Origin: an uncultured bacterium
Lineage (GTDB): Bacteria > Bacteroidota > Bacteroidia > Bacteroidales > JACABE01
Direction: 5' to 3'
DNA: 33,224 bases
NCBI GenBank assembly: GCA_903911455.1
Contig: CAIWDQ010000657.1
Span: forward strand, 1-33,224
In this document: positions 24,259 to 33,133 of the stretch, piece by piece
Layout: every line of letters begins with the position of its first letter
Position numbering within the stretch: position 1 is the first letter of the stretch
Translations under genes and position numbers: made by a program
Notes under the pieces: model-generated
What the model was told of the DNA's origin: nothing
Seen by the model: only the letters and a program-made list of their open reading frames with translations
Databases searched by the model: none

Positions 24259-25587
24259 ATGCTAAAGAAACTATTCTTTTTTATTTTTTTCATAATAATT
24301 TCTCCATTTTTCTTTGCTGCATACTTCATTATTGTATTTCTAAAAGTATTAAAACCTAAAAGAGAAACACCCAACCTTATCTGGGGACCAGAGCCTTTGA
24401 TAAGTAATAAATACTGGTCGGATGCTTTAAATAAAAAAGGTTTTAAATCCGAAACATTAATGGAAGGTTATTATGCCTCTATTCATAAAGAATCTGACTA
24501 TGATAAATACACCTATAATTTTCTTCCTTTTTTAAAGAATACTGTTTTAAGAAAGGTTAATAATTATATGATTGCTCCATATATTTCGTTTATTTATGCT
24601 ATAAATAACTTTGATATTTTTCATTATCATTTTACCAGTGGCTTTTTAAAAGATACTCCTTTAATGTTTTTTGAATCCGGTTTGCTTAAATTGGCAGGAT
24701 GTAAAGTGATAGTAACAGCTTATGGTGGTGATTTTTATCGCTTGTCGAAAGTGAACAGTATAAGCTGGAGACATGGGCTATTGGTGAATTATCCAATATT
24801 AGCTAAGGTTGAAACTAAGATTGAAAAGAAAGTAAAATACTGGATTAAGAATGCCGATTTTATTATAAATGGATTTCAAATTGATGGTTTGGGAAGATGG
24901 GATATATTCCCATATAATATGGTAGTTATTAATACTGAACAATGGCCTCAGGTAAAAAGAGATTATGCAAATGATGGGGCTAATGGGACTGTAAAAGTAG
25001 TACACACACCTAATCACAGAGGTGTAAAAGGGACAGAATATATTGTAAATGCCATTAAAGAATTAAAAGCAGAAGGCTTAAAAGTTGAATTGGTTTTGTT
25101 AGAGAAAGTGCAGAATGAAGAAGTGAGAAGAATATTGCAGGAAGAAGCTGATATATTGGTTGAACAATTAATATTGGGCTTCGGAATGAGTGCAATAGAA
25201 GGAATGTCGTCAGGATTGCCTGTGATGTCGAATCTATCGGAAGAAGATTATACGAGAGCTTTCAGACGTTTCTCATACTTGAATGAATGTCCGATATTAT
25301 CTTCAACACCTGAAAATGTAAAAGAGAATTTAAGAGCATTGATCACTTATCCTACTTTGAGAAAAGCTTTGGGAGAAGCGGGTAATAAGTATGTTGAAAA
25401 ATATCATTCCAATAAAACTGCTCAAGCAATGTTTTCTGCTATTTATGAAAAGATATGGAATAAAAAAGATATTGAATTAATGAATTTCTTTCATCCTTTG
25501 TTCCCTAATTCATATAATAATTCGCTTCCAATTGTAGAACATCCTCTATTTGAGAATAAATTACCTGACACATTTAAGAGCAATTAA
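24259..25587 (+). CDS. glycosyltransferase (GT-B, family 4-like)
   Basis: 442 aa. An N-terminal hydrophobic segment (about 5-29) should tether it to the inner membrane. Two Rossmann-like halves follow. The N-terminal half has DIFHYHFTSGF and VIVTAYGGDFYR. The C-terminal half has VKVVHTPNHRGVKGTEYIVNAI, the donor-binding loop start. GFGMSAIEGMSSGLPVMSNL matches the E-x7-E-type nucleotide-sugar site of GT4 enzymes, with a Gly/Ser-rich turn. The paralogous gene at 27923 shares both motifs. Its stop codon overlaps the flippase start by one base (TAATG). It transfers a sugar to a lipid-linked glycan. Donor and linkage cannot be predicted. Confidence 0.87.
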   Translation: MLKKLFFFIFFIIISPFFFAAYFIIVFLKVLKPKRETPNLIWGPEPLISNKYWSDALNKKGFKSETLMEGYYASIHKESDYDKYTYNFLPFLKNTVLRKVNNYMIAPYISFIYAINNFDIFHYHFTSGFLKDTPLMFFESGLLKLAGCKVIVTAYGGDFYRLSKVNSISWRHGLLVNYPILAKVETKIEKKVKYWIKNADFIINGFQIDGLGRWDIFPYNMVVINTEQWPQVKRDYANDGANGTVKVVHTPNHRGVKGTEYIVNAIKELKAEGLKVELVLLEKVQNEEVRRILQEEADILVEQLILGFGMSAIEGMSSGLPVMSNLSEEDYTRAFRRFSYLNECPILSSTPENVKENLRALITYPTLRKALGEAGNKYVEKYHSNKTAQAMFSAIYEKIWNKKDIELMNFFHPLFPNSYNNSLPIVEHPLFENKLPDTFKSN

Positions 25588-27041
25588 TGATTAAGAAACT
25601 TGTAAAAGACATAGTCATATACGGTGGAAGCGATTTTATTTTCAAATTCATTAACTTTGCTGTATTCCCAATATATGCAAATATATTAAAAGTGTCAGAC
25701 TTTGGTGTAATGTCTTTAGTTATTACCTATTCCAGTTTGATTGGGATCGTAGCAAATGTTGGTTTGAATAATGCTGTTCAACGTTTTTACTGGGATAAAG
25801 TTATACCAGAAAACAAAAGACCCTCATTAGTTAGCACAGGTTTATATGTGCAAACATTTTGGTCGATACTCCTAATAGCAATAGTATTATTATTGACTTA
25901 TTTTTTTGGGCAATCTTATCTTGAGAAAACACAAATCCCCTGGACTTATGTATTGCTTTGTTTGATTGCATCAGTCTTTGACAGAATCATCTTTTTCGGG
26001 ATAGATACAATTAGACTACAGTTAGAACCTTTAAAATATACTTTGCTTTCAAGTGTAAAGAATATCTTCAGTGCTTTCCTTTGCATATTATTTACAATCG
26101 TTTTGCACAAAGGACTTACAGGCTACTTCCAAGGCTTATTAATTTCCTATATGCTCACAACTCCTTTAGCATTATTTTTAGTGAAGAAGAACCTGACTTT
26201 TAAGTTTGATTGGGGTTATGCAAAGGATTTATTAAAGTTTGGATATCCTTTTATATTTGCAGGTTTGGCATATTGGTTGTTTTCGTCAATGGACAGGTGG
26301 ATGTTGTCTACTATGAGTAATAATGTGCAGGTTGGGCTTTACGACATCTCATTTAAGTTTGCAATGGTGATATCTTTTGTAGGAGCCGCATTTGGGATGG
26401 CATGGTCGCCAATGGTGATAAAAATAATAAATGAAGACCCTGATTACAGAGCAACAATTGGAAGGATATTTACTTATTTCTTTTTAATTGTAGGAATGCT
26501 AGGGATATTAATAAGTATGTTTGGCTACGAATTATTATTATTAACAACAAAAAAAGATTATCATGAAGCGCGGCATATAATGCCATTTGTTTCAATGGGG
26601 ATCGTATTTTATTGTACCACTCAGATAACTGCATTAGGGATAACTCTTGAAAAGAAGACTAATTATTTATCATACTTTGCATGGTTTACTGCAATAATTA
26701 ATTTTGGTTTAAACTATTTATTTATCCCAAAGTTTGGTGCAGTAGGTTCAGCATTTGCTACTTTAATATCATACATAGTATTAACGGGAGGATATTATCT
26801 TGTGATGAGAAGAATTCATCCGATAAAAACAGAATACAAAAAGATGCTTTCAATATTACTTTCAATTTTATTATCGTTATTATTTCTTTACTTTTTGAAT
26901 AAACAGGAATGGAGTTTTTACGTTATATTATACAAAGTTATCTTTTTAGCATTAGTCATTATTGCATTGTTTGTAACTAATGTAATAAACATACAACAAT
27001 TAAAAGAATTATGGGGAAAGTTCAGCAAAAGGTCGTTATAA
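25587..27041 (+). CDS. polysaccharide flippase (Wzx-like, MATE superfamily)
   Basis: 484 aa integral inner-membrane protein with about 12-14 hydrophobic helices spread over its length. It opens with KLVKDIVIYGGSDFIFKFINFAVFPIYANIL, the usual start of the polysaccharide biosynthesis (RfbX/Wzx) family, with conserved G..D and P.YA positions. It is expected to flip undecaprenyl-linked oligosaccharide from the cytosolic to the periplasmic face. It starts on the last base of the preceding glycosyltransferase stop and overlaps the epimerase gene by 31 nt. A partner Wzy polymerase is not visible in this window. Confidence 0.92.
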   Translation: MIKKLVKDIVIYGGSDFIFKFINFAVFPIYANILKVSDFGVMSLVITYSSLIGIVANVGLNNAVQRFYWDKVIPENKRPSLVSTGLYVQTFWSILLIAIVLLLTYFFGQSYLEKTQIPWTYVLLCLIASVFDRIIFFGIDTIRLQLEPLKYTLLSSVKNIFSAFLCILFTIVLHKGLTGYFQGLLISYMLTTPLALFLVKKNLTFKFDWGYAKDLLKFGYPFIFAGLAYWLFSSMDRWMLSTMSNNVQVGLYDISFKFAMVISFVGAAFGMAWSPMVIKIINEDPDYRATIGRIFTYFFLIVGMLGILISMFGYELLLLTTKKDYHEARHIMPFVSMGIVFYCTTQITALGITLEKKTNYLSYFAWFTAIINFGLNYLFIPKFGAVGSAFATLISYIVLTGGYYLVMRRIHPIKTEYKKMLSILLSILLSLLFLYFLNKQEWSFYVILYKVIFLALVIIALFVTNVINIQQLKELWGKFSKRSL

Positions 27042-27922
27042 CAGGAGCAGGTGGTTTTCTTGGGAAATATTTAGCTTCCTATTTGGCATCTGAAGGTGAT
27101 AAAGTATATGCTTTAACATTATTCGATCCATCTGATGATGATAAGAAAATGTTCTTTTCTTCCGAAAATATTGTTCTTGTTAAGAAGGATATTGCTAAGG
27201 ATGGTTTTGATGACTTACCAAATGATATAGATGTAGTTATTGCTCTTGCACAATCTCCTTTCTTCAGAGAATTTCCTGACAAAGCTAAAGATATTTTTGA
27301 TGTAAATGTTGCGGCTTTTGCGCAGATCTTACAATGGGCAAATAAGATTAAGGTTAAGAAATTTGTATATGCATCTTCTGGTGGCGTTTATAATGACCCA
27401 CTTGCTAAAGAATATAAAGAGGATGATGTGATTAATCCTAACATTTCAAAAGGATATTATCAGGGTAGTAAGTTGTGTGGTGAGATCTTATTTCAAAACT
27501 ATTATTCTTTCTTTGAGACTTCCATTATATTAAGACCTTTCTTTATTTATGGAAAGACACAGAATAAAGATATGTTTGTAGCCAGAATCATTGATTCAGT
27601 TATTAATGGGAAAGAAATCTTTCTTCAAGGGAAAGAAGGTTTACTTGTTAATCCTATTTATGTTGAGGACGTTGTTAAGGTAATTGTAAAGTCTTTGGAG
27701 CTAAAGAACAATCATATTATAAATGTTGGTGGCCCAGATGTTATTTCTTTAAAGGAAATTGCTGAGGTTATTAGTAAACGAGTTCAGAAAGAGCCTATAT
27801 ATAAGTATGTAGACGCTCCTCCAACTGATTGTGTTGGGAATATTGACAAACTAAAGAAGCTTTTCGATATTGATCTTACTTCTTTTACAAAGGGTATTGA
27901 TTTAACTATTGATACAAAATAA
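27011..27922 (+). CDS. NAD-dependent epimerase/dehydratase (extended SDR)
   Basis: 303 aa. It has the Rossmann dinucleotide motif GAGGFLG (Gly12, 15, 18). YASSGGVYND supplies the catalytic Ser, and GYYQGSK has the Tyr150-x3-Lys154 pair. RPFFIYGKTQ and NPIYVEDVVKVIVKSL are the typical C-terminal substrate-domain motifs. It epimerises, dehydrates or reduces a nucleotide sugar in the cytosol to supply the glycosyltransferases. The assigned start overlaps the flippase by 31 nt, and the protein would otherwise lack its first beta strand, so the overlap is probably genuine. The next gene starts immediately after its stop with no gap. The exact reaction cannot be stated. Confidence 0.9.
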   Translation: MGKVQQKVVITGAGGFLGKYLASYLASEGDKVYALTLFDPSDDDKKMFFSSENIVLVKKDIAKDGFDDLPNDIDVVIALAQSPFFREFPDKAKDIFDVNVAAFAQILQWANKIKVKKFVYASSGGVYNDPLAKEYKEDDVINPNISKGYYQGSKLCGEILFQNYYSFFETSIILRPFFIYGKTQNKDMFVARIIDSVINGKEIFLQGKEGLLVNPIYVEDVVKVIVKSLELKNNHIINVGGPDVISLKEIAEVISKRVQKEPIYKYVDAPPTDCVGNIDKLKKLFDIDLTSFTKGIDLTIDTK

Positions 27923-28993
27923 ATGAAAGTATTACATCTACCATATTCTACAGGGGGCAATAGCTGGGGTTTAGCTTGTGGTGAAAGAGCTATCGGTCTT
28001 GACTCAAAGGTGCTTACTATTGATAAGAACTGGCTTGATTACCCTACGGATATTTGCCTGAATATTGATGTAAAAGAAAGGTATAAGCTGCCTTATAACA
28101 TTATCAAGTTATTTAGTACTTTTCTTAAGATAAGGAATAAGTACGATGTTTTTCATTTTAATTCCGGAGCTAGTTTGATAGATTTTGCAAACTATAAGAT
28201 GCCTCTGTTTGAGCTTCCTTTTTATCCAAAAGACAAAAAGATTATATTTACTTATAATGGTTGCGATATTCGTCAGAAATATCCGACTATGAAGAGGGTA
28301 ACTTTTGCGGCTTGCCACGAAAAAGAATGCTATAGTGGTGTTTGTAACAGTGGTAAGATTGATGAGATAAGAAGGCAGAAGATTAAGATTGTGGAGAAGT
28401 ATGCGCATCATATCTTTGCTCTTAACCCTGATCTGTTGTATTTTCTTCCCGAAAAGGCTACTTTTCTTCCTTATACTGTTGCAAGATGGGAGGAAATTGA
28501 AAGGGTCTACAAGCCTATTGATAATGTTATCAATATTGTGCATTCGCCTACTAATAGAGTTACTAAGGGTTCAAAGTTTATTATTGATGCTGTAACTGAG
28601 CTTCAAAAGAAATATACAAACATCAATCTGATTATGGTAGAGAAGATGCCCCATAACGAAGCTCTTGAGGTTTATAAGAATGCTCATATTATCATTGATC
28701 AGGTGCTGATTGGCTGGTATGGCGGCTTTGCTGTTGAAGCGATGAAGATGGGTAAACCTGTTGGAGTGTTCATTCGCGAAGAAGACCTTAAGTTTTTACC
28801 TGATGGAATGGCTAAAGACTTGAAGGATGCTGTAATTAATATGAATCCTTTTACAATTAAAGATACACTTGAACTTTATCTCCAGAATCCTTCTTTGTTG
28901 AAACAAAAGAGTGAAGCTTCTCTTGCTTATGTCAATAAGTGGCATGATCCTAAATACATTGCAGGTATTACTAAATCTGTTTACGAATCCTAG
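27923..28993 (+). CDS. second glycosyltransferase, paralog of the first, with a Cys cluster
   Basis: 356 aa GT-B-type glycosyltransferase. The N-terminal half has MKVLHLPYSTGGNSWGLA and DVFHFNSGASL. The C-terminal half has INIVHSPTNRVTKGSKFIIDAV, DQVLIGWYGGFAVEAMKMGKPVGVF and a C-terminal helix. It aligns with the glycosyltransferase at 24259 over these motifs (H(T/S)P.(H/N)R..KG). Unlike that one it has no N-terminal membrane segment. A cysteine cluster C131-x4-C136-x4-C141 (ACHEKECYSGVC) lies in the interdomain region. It could bind metal or be structural. It begins directly at the stop of the epimerase. The sugar donor is unknown. Confidence 0.87.
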   Translation: MKVLHLPYSTGGNSWGLACGERAIGLDSKVLTIDKNWLDYPTDICLNIDVKERYKLPYNIIKLFSTFLKIRNKYDVFHFNSGASLIDFANYKMPLFELPFYPKDKKIIFTYNGCDIRQKYPTMKRVTFAACHEKECYSGVCNSGKIDEIRRQKIKIVEKYAHHIFALNPDLLYFLPEKATFLPYTVARWEEIERVYKPIDNVINIVHSPTNRVTKGSKFIIDAVTELQKKYTNINLIMVEKMPHNEALEVYKNAHIIIDQVLIGWYGGFAVEAMKMGKPVGVFIREEDLKFLPDGMAKDLKDAVINMNPFTIKDTLELYLQNPSLLKQKSEASLAYVNKWHDPKYIAGITKSVYES

Positions 28994-28999
28994 AATCTT

Positions 29000-30949
29000 A
29001 TGTGTGGCATTGGTGGTATATTTAATCTGAATCATAAGCCTGTTGATGTTGCTAAACTCAATAGGATGGCAAAGATTATCAGGCATCGCGGACCTGATGA
29101 TGAAGGCTTTCTACTTATTAATTCCGAAAGAAAAGTAATAAGGCATTGCTTTGGCGAAGATACTATTCCCGAACTTCAAGCTACTACTGCTCCTCTTGAT
29201 AACGATTTTCAGGCTAATATTGGCCTTGCTTTCCGTCGCCTTTCGATTATCGACTTGAGTGCTAAAGGGCATCAGCCGATGAGTAACGAGGATAAGTCGT
29301 TATGGATAACTTTTAACGGTGAGATTTATAATTATATTGAACTAAGAGAAGAGCTTAAGCAATCTGGTCATATTTTCTACACAAAGACCGATACTGAAGT
29401 CATACTTAAGGCTTACAAGGAATGGGGTGTTAATTGCCTCAATCGTTTTAATGGGATGTGGTCTTTTGCGCTTTGGGATATTGAAAAGCAGCTTTTGTTT
29501 TGTGCCAGAGATAGGTTCGGCATAAAGCCTTTCAATTATTATTTTGATGGTAATCAGTTTATCTTCGGTTCTGAAGTTAAGCAGATACTCGTTAATGATA
29601 TTGATAAAACCCTGAACGAAGAGGTTATTTACAAGAGCCTTAAGTTGGGTTCTTACCTAATTAATTCCAACAATACTTTCTTTAAAAACATACACATCCT
29701 TCCGCATTCCCACTATCTTATTATTAAAGATAATAAGATGGAGATTAATCAGTATTACGATTTGTATCCTAAGCCCTTTGCTAAGTCTAAGCTTAGTTTT
29801 GCTGAAGCTTGTGAGGCTTATAAGGATTTGTTTATTGATGCTGTTAATTTGAGGATGCGCAGTGATGTTGAGGTTGGTAGTGCTTTGAGCGGAGGTTTAG
29901 ATTCTTCTGCCATTGTTGCCACTGCCGTTAATTGTACCGATAAGCAGTTCAAAACTTTTTCATCTTACTATACATATTCTCCGGCATACGATGAGCGAAA
30001 GTGGATTAAGTTGGTTACCGATCGTTTTAACGCTAAGGCTTTCTATGTTTCGGCTAATGCTGAAACTGCCATGAATGACTTGGAAACCATTACCTGGCAT
30101 CACGATTACCCTGTGCCCGGTTCTAGTCCTATTGCTCAGAATTATGTTATGAAGATCGCCAGAGAAAACGGCGTTACTGTGCTGCTCGACGGGCAGGGGA
30201 GTGACGAGATTACGGGCGGGTATCATCATGCTTTTTACAGGTATTATGCTCAGCTGTTGAAGTCTGGGAATCTGATGCGCTTTGCTAAGGAGTATCCTTC
30301 TTACCTTAAAAATAACCCTAAGGGAAGTACTGCTGCCAAGTTGATGAAGCTTGCTGCAGTGTTGTTCTTGTCCGAATCAAAGTTGTATAAAATGGAGGCT
30401 AAGAGCAGGTTGGTGAATCCACTTTCGATAAGTTTCGACGATAATAGCATCTTCAACAATATAAAGGATCTGCATACGGATAAGCTTTCCAACTTCCTTT
30501 ATAATCAGATGATGTCTACTTCTATACAGACGCTTTTGCATTTTGAGGATCGCAATTCAATGGCGCATTCTATTGAGAGCCGCGTTCCTTTTTTAGACTA
30601 TCGTCTTGTAGAGTTTGCGTTTACCCTTCCTTCTCATTATAAAATCAATAAACATAATGGGAAATATATTCATAGGGAAGCGCTCAAAAATATTGTTCCA
30701 AAGGAGATAATGGAACGAACGGATAAGGTTGGTTTCCTTGCTCCCGGCGAACATTTCTGGTTGCGCAATGAGATGAAACCTTTTATGGAAAACCTTTTAA
30801 ATTCCCCTGCTTTCAATAGTAGAGGCATCTATAATCATAAACTAATAAAGGAAGAATATAAAAAGTACCTGAACGGAAGTTCGACTTATGCTAATACGCT
30901 TTGGCAGATCATGGCTTTAGAAGTATGGTTTAAGAAATTTGTTGACTAA
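29000..30949 (+). CDS. asnB: glutamine-hydrolysing asparagine synthase-like amidotransferase
   Basis: 649 aa, the usual size for AsnB-type enzymes. The N-terminal class II glutaminase domain (1-210) starts MCGIGGIF with nucleophile Cys2. It contains RHRGPDDEG (about 28-36), RLSIIDLSAKGHQPM and NGEIYNY. The C-terminal synthetase has the PP-loop SGGLDSS at 297-303, followed by GQGSDEITGGY and HSIESRVPFLD. It converts a carboxylate to an amide using glutamine and ATP. Within this sugar cluster it may amidate a uronic acid, as for other O-antigen AsnB homologs, rather than make free asparagine. It follows the glycosyltransferase by 6 nt and is 12 nt before the methyltransferase. GC is clearly higher in places (about 50-57% near 30061-30240), unlike earlier operon genes. 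Confidence 0.93.
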   Translation: MCGIGGIFNLNHKPVDVAKLNRMAKIIRHRGPDDEGFLLINSERKVIRHCFGEDTIPELQATTAPLDNDFQANIGLAFRRLSIIDLSAKGHQPMSNEDKSLWITFNGEIYNYIELREELKQSGHIFYTKTDTEVILKAYKEWGVNCLNRFNGMWSFALWDIEKQLLFCARDRFGIKPFNYYFDGNQFIFGSEVKQILVNDIDKTLNEEVIYKSLKLGSYLINSNNTFFKNIHILPHSHYLIIKDNKMEINQYYDLYPKPFAKSKLSFAEACEAYKDLFIDAVNLRMRSDVEVGSALSGGLDSSAIVATAVNCTDKQFKTFSSYYTYSPAYDERKWIKLVTDRFNAKAFYVSANAETAMNDLETITWHHDYPVPGSSPIAQNYVMKIARENGVTVLLDGQGSDEITGGYHHAFYRYYAQLLKSGNLMRFAKEYPSYLKNNPKGSTAAKLMKLAAVLFLSESKLYKMEAKSRLVNPLSISFDDNSIFNNIKDLHTDKLSNFLYNQMMSTSIQTLLHFEDRNSMAHSIESRVPFLDYRLVEFAFTLPSHYKINKHNGKYIHREALKNIVPKEIMERTDKVGFLAPGEHFWLRNEMKPFMENLLNSPAFNSRGIYNHKLIKEEYKKYLNGSSTYANTLWQIMALEVWFKKFVD

Positions 30950-30961
30950 TCACATTCAATT

Positions 30962-31744
30962 ATGAAACATATCATTAAATTCTTTATAAACGTTATTCCA
31001 CGCAAGTACATCCAACTGTTCAGCCATATAGCTACCAAGATTCTTGGTTTGTTTTATATCGGCAACAAGGTTGAATGTCCCGTTTGTAGCCATCATTACA
31101 GAGAGTTCCTACCTTACGGCTACGTTACTCCTCGTCCGAATGCTTTGTGCCCTAACTGTCTGGCATTGGAGCGTCATCGTTTGATGCATCTTTATCTAAA
31201 AGAAAAGACTAACTTCTTTACTGACAACTTAAAGGTGTTGCATGTGGCTCCTGAGTATTGTTTTATCAAGCGTTTTGATGAGCTTAAGAACCTGGATTAC
31301 ATTACTGCTGATTTGGAATCACCATTGGCTAAGGTTAAGATGGATGTTCAGAAGATACCTTTTCCAGAGAATACTTTTGATGTTATCTTTTGCAATCATA
31401 TAATGGAGCATGTTGATGATGTTCATCTTTCTTTAACTGAATTATACAGAGTGTTGAAACCAGGAGGTTGGGGAATAATACAGTCGCCAATTAACGCTAA
31501 AAGAGATGTTACTTACGAAGATAAGAGCATCACATCACCAGCTGAACGTGAAAAACATTTCGGACAGAAAGATCACCTGCGTGAGTTTGGTTTAGATTAT
31601 GGCGAACAGCTTGCTAAAGGTGGCTTCACAGTGGTAGCTGACGAGTACATTAATACTTTATCTAAAGAAACTATCGCTAAGTATGCTTTGCTTGCTTATG
31701 ATGATATAACTATTGAAGAAACAATCTTCTTGGTGCAGAAGTAG
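30962..31744 (+). CDS. zinc-ribbon-containing SAM methyltransferase
   Basis: 260 aa. An N-terminal amphipathic segment is followed by a likely zinc ribbon (Cys39-x2-Cys42 in ECPVC and Cys63-x2-Cys66 in LCPNC). The class I methyltransferase core comes next. VLHVAPE is motif I (92-98), YITADLES supplies the acidic motif II, and FPENTFDVIFCNHIMEHVDD plus LYRVLKPGGW are typical Methyltransf_11 motifs. It resembles glycan or glycolipid methyltransferases found at the ends of O-antigen operons. It lies 12 nt after asnB and is the last gene of the cluster. The acceptor is unknown. No clear terminator was found between it and the next gene. Confidence 0.88.
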   Translation: MKHIIKFFINVIPRKYIQLFSHIATKILGLFYIGNKVECPVCSHHYREFLPYGYVTPRPNALCPNCLALERHRLMHLYLKEKTNFFTDNLKVLHVAPEYCFIKRFDELKNLDYITADLESPLAKVKMDVQKIPFPENTFDVIFCNHIMEHVDDVHLSLTELYRVLKPGGWGIIQSPINAKRDVTYEDKSITSPAEREKHFGQKDHLREFGLDYGEQLAKGGFTVVADEYINTLSKETIAKYALLAYDDITIEETIFLVQK

Positions 31745-31882
31745 GCTTCATCTTCCGACCTTTACATATTATTTTCATTTATTTTAAAGGGCTCAGGCAA
31801 CCTTTTAAGGCTTTTTGCTGTCTTTAGTAGTAATTAATTTCAAATAAAAACTATTAATAATAATTATTTAAAGACAAACAAA

Positions 31883-32701
31883 ATGAAAAAAAAGTTCCTT
31901 TCTCTGGGCTTATTTATTATGATTGCTGTGTTGATGTCATGCTCTAAAACTGACACTACTGCAGTTATCGATCTTACTCCTCTGCAAAAGCAATATGCTA
32001 TTATGGCAGAAGAAACTTCAACAACCTGTAGTACTTGTGGAAGTATTGGGCACACTAATTTTAATCTTGCCAAGAAAAATAATTCTGGTAAGATAGTTGC
32101 TTTGGCATTTCATTGCAATGGACCTACTGATGCTATGCAAAGTAATTTATTGTTTTCGTATGATGGTGTACATCCTCCACAAGGGTCTGCTATACCTGCA
32201 TTTTATATTGGTGATCATCAGATTGATTTATATAGCCTACAGCCTTCTATTGATTCTATATTAAGGCGTGTACCTGAAGCTGGTGTTAAATTCTCAACTA
32301 AAGTAGTAGGCAACCTAATGCAGGTTACAGCTAAGGTCAAATTCTTTAAACAAGTTACAGGCGATTATTATGTAAGTTTTTACTTATGCGAAAGTGGTAT
32401 TGATGGTAGCCCTACAGCTCCTGTTGGGTATGTACAAACTTCTGGAACTGCTGGTTACATTCATTCTAACGTAGTTAGAGCTGGTAATGCTACCAGCAAT
32501 GCTTATGGCGAAAAGATTACAAAAGCAGCTACTACTCCAACTGGTACTGTTTACGATTATACATGTAATATTACTATAGATCCTACATGGAAAAAGAATA
32601 ATATATTTGTAACCTCTGTTATCTGGAAAGTAAATCCTGATAATTCATCTTCATGTAGATATTTATTTGTTAATGGATGGGATGCTCAGGTTTATAACTA
32701 G
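31883..32701 (+). CDS. Omp28-related outer-membrane lipoprotein
   Basis: 272 aa. A lipoprotein signal peptide ends in LMSC with acylated Cys20, so it is exported and lipid-anchored, probably in the outer membrane. A thioredoxin-like segment follows, with a CSTC motif (Cys49, Cys52) in EETSTTCSTCGSIGH, matching the E.T...C..C pattern of the Omp28 family. The C-terminal half is beta-rich and ends TSVIWKVNPDNS..RYLFVNGWD. Known members such as Porphyromonas Omp28 are surface proteins; a redox or disulfide role for the motif is inference. It is 139 nt past the polysaccharide operon and closes with a strong terminator, so it is probably a separate unit. Confidence 0.88.
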   Translation: MKKKFLSLGLFIMIAVLMSCSKTDTTAVIDLTPLQKQYAIMAEETSTTCSTCGSIGHTNFNLAKKNNSGKIVALAFHCNGPTDAMQSNLLFSYDGVHPPQGSAIPAFYIGDHQIDLYSLQPSIDSILRRVPEAGVKFSTKVVGNLMQVTAKVKFFKQVTGDYYVSFYLCESGIDGSPTAPVGYVQTSGTAGYIHSNVVRAGNATSNAYGEKITKAATTPTGTVYDYTCNITIDPTWKKNNIFVTSVIWKVNPDNSSSCRYLFVNGWDAQVYN

Positions 32702-32731
32702 AAGTTTTCATAAATAAAATTAATATTTTGG

Positions 32732-32763
32732 AAGGCTGTCTTTGATAAGACAGCCTTTTTTTA
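32732..32763 (+). terminator. Rho-independent terminator after the Omp28-like gene
   Basis: A perfect 11-bp stem AAGGCTGTCTT / AAGACAGCCTT with a 4-nt TGAT loop is followed by a run of T, 30 nt after the stop codon. Confidence 0.9.
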
Positions 32764-32923
32764 TCTCTTTAAAATTATTATTTCAAAAAATAAATCTAAA
32801 TTTGGGAATATTTTAATCTGTTGTATTTTAGTCTTATAAAATTATTTACCTACTCGGAATACGAATTTTCAATTTGAAATCTCTTCAAAAAAAGCTTCAT
32901 AACGTTCTGATATAATACCAAGT

Positions 32924-33133
32924 AGTCGAGAGGAAGTATACATGAGCCGAAAGGAAGTATACATGAGCCGAAAGGAAGTGTACATAAGCCGAGAGGAAGT
33001 ATACTTGAGCCGTGAGTAAATACACTTGAGCCGTGAGTAAGTACACATAAGCTGCGAGTAAATACACTTGAGGCGTGAGTAAGTCCAAAAAAGCTCTTAG
33101 AAAGTACACATAAGCTGATAGTAAGTGCAAAGT
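32924..33133. repeat. 21-bp tandem repeat array, ten units
   Basis: Ten head-to-tail units of exactly 21 bp start at 32924, 32945 and so on to 33113. Each begins AGYCG-like and contains the core GAGGAAGTATAC or its drifted form GAGTAAGTACAC. The first four are nearly identical. Later units diverge steadily, so the array decays from left to right. There are no spacers and no sequence relation to the other two arrays. Because 21 is a multiple of three, one minus-strand frame stays open, but its product is only a 7-residue repetitive string. Confidence 0.9.

Noticed and set aside
28109..28543. 144-aa minus-strand open frame
   Set aside because: It is antisense inside the second glycosyltransferase gene, with composition typical of a shadow frame.
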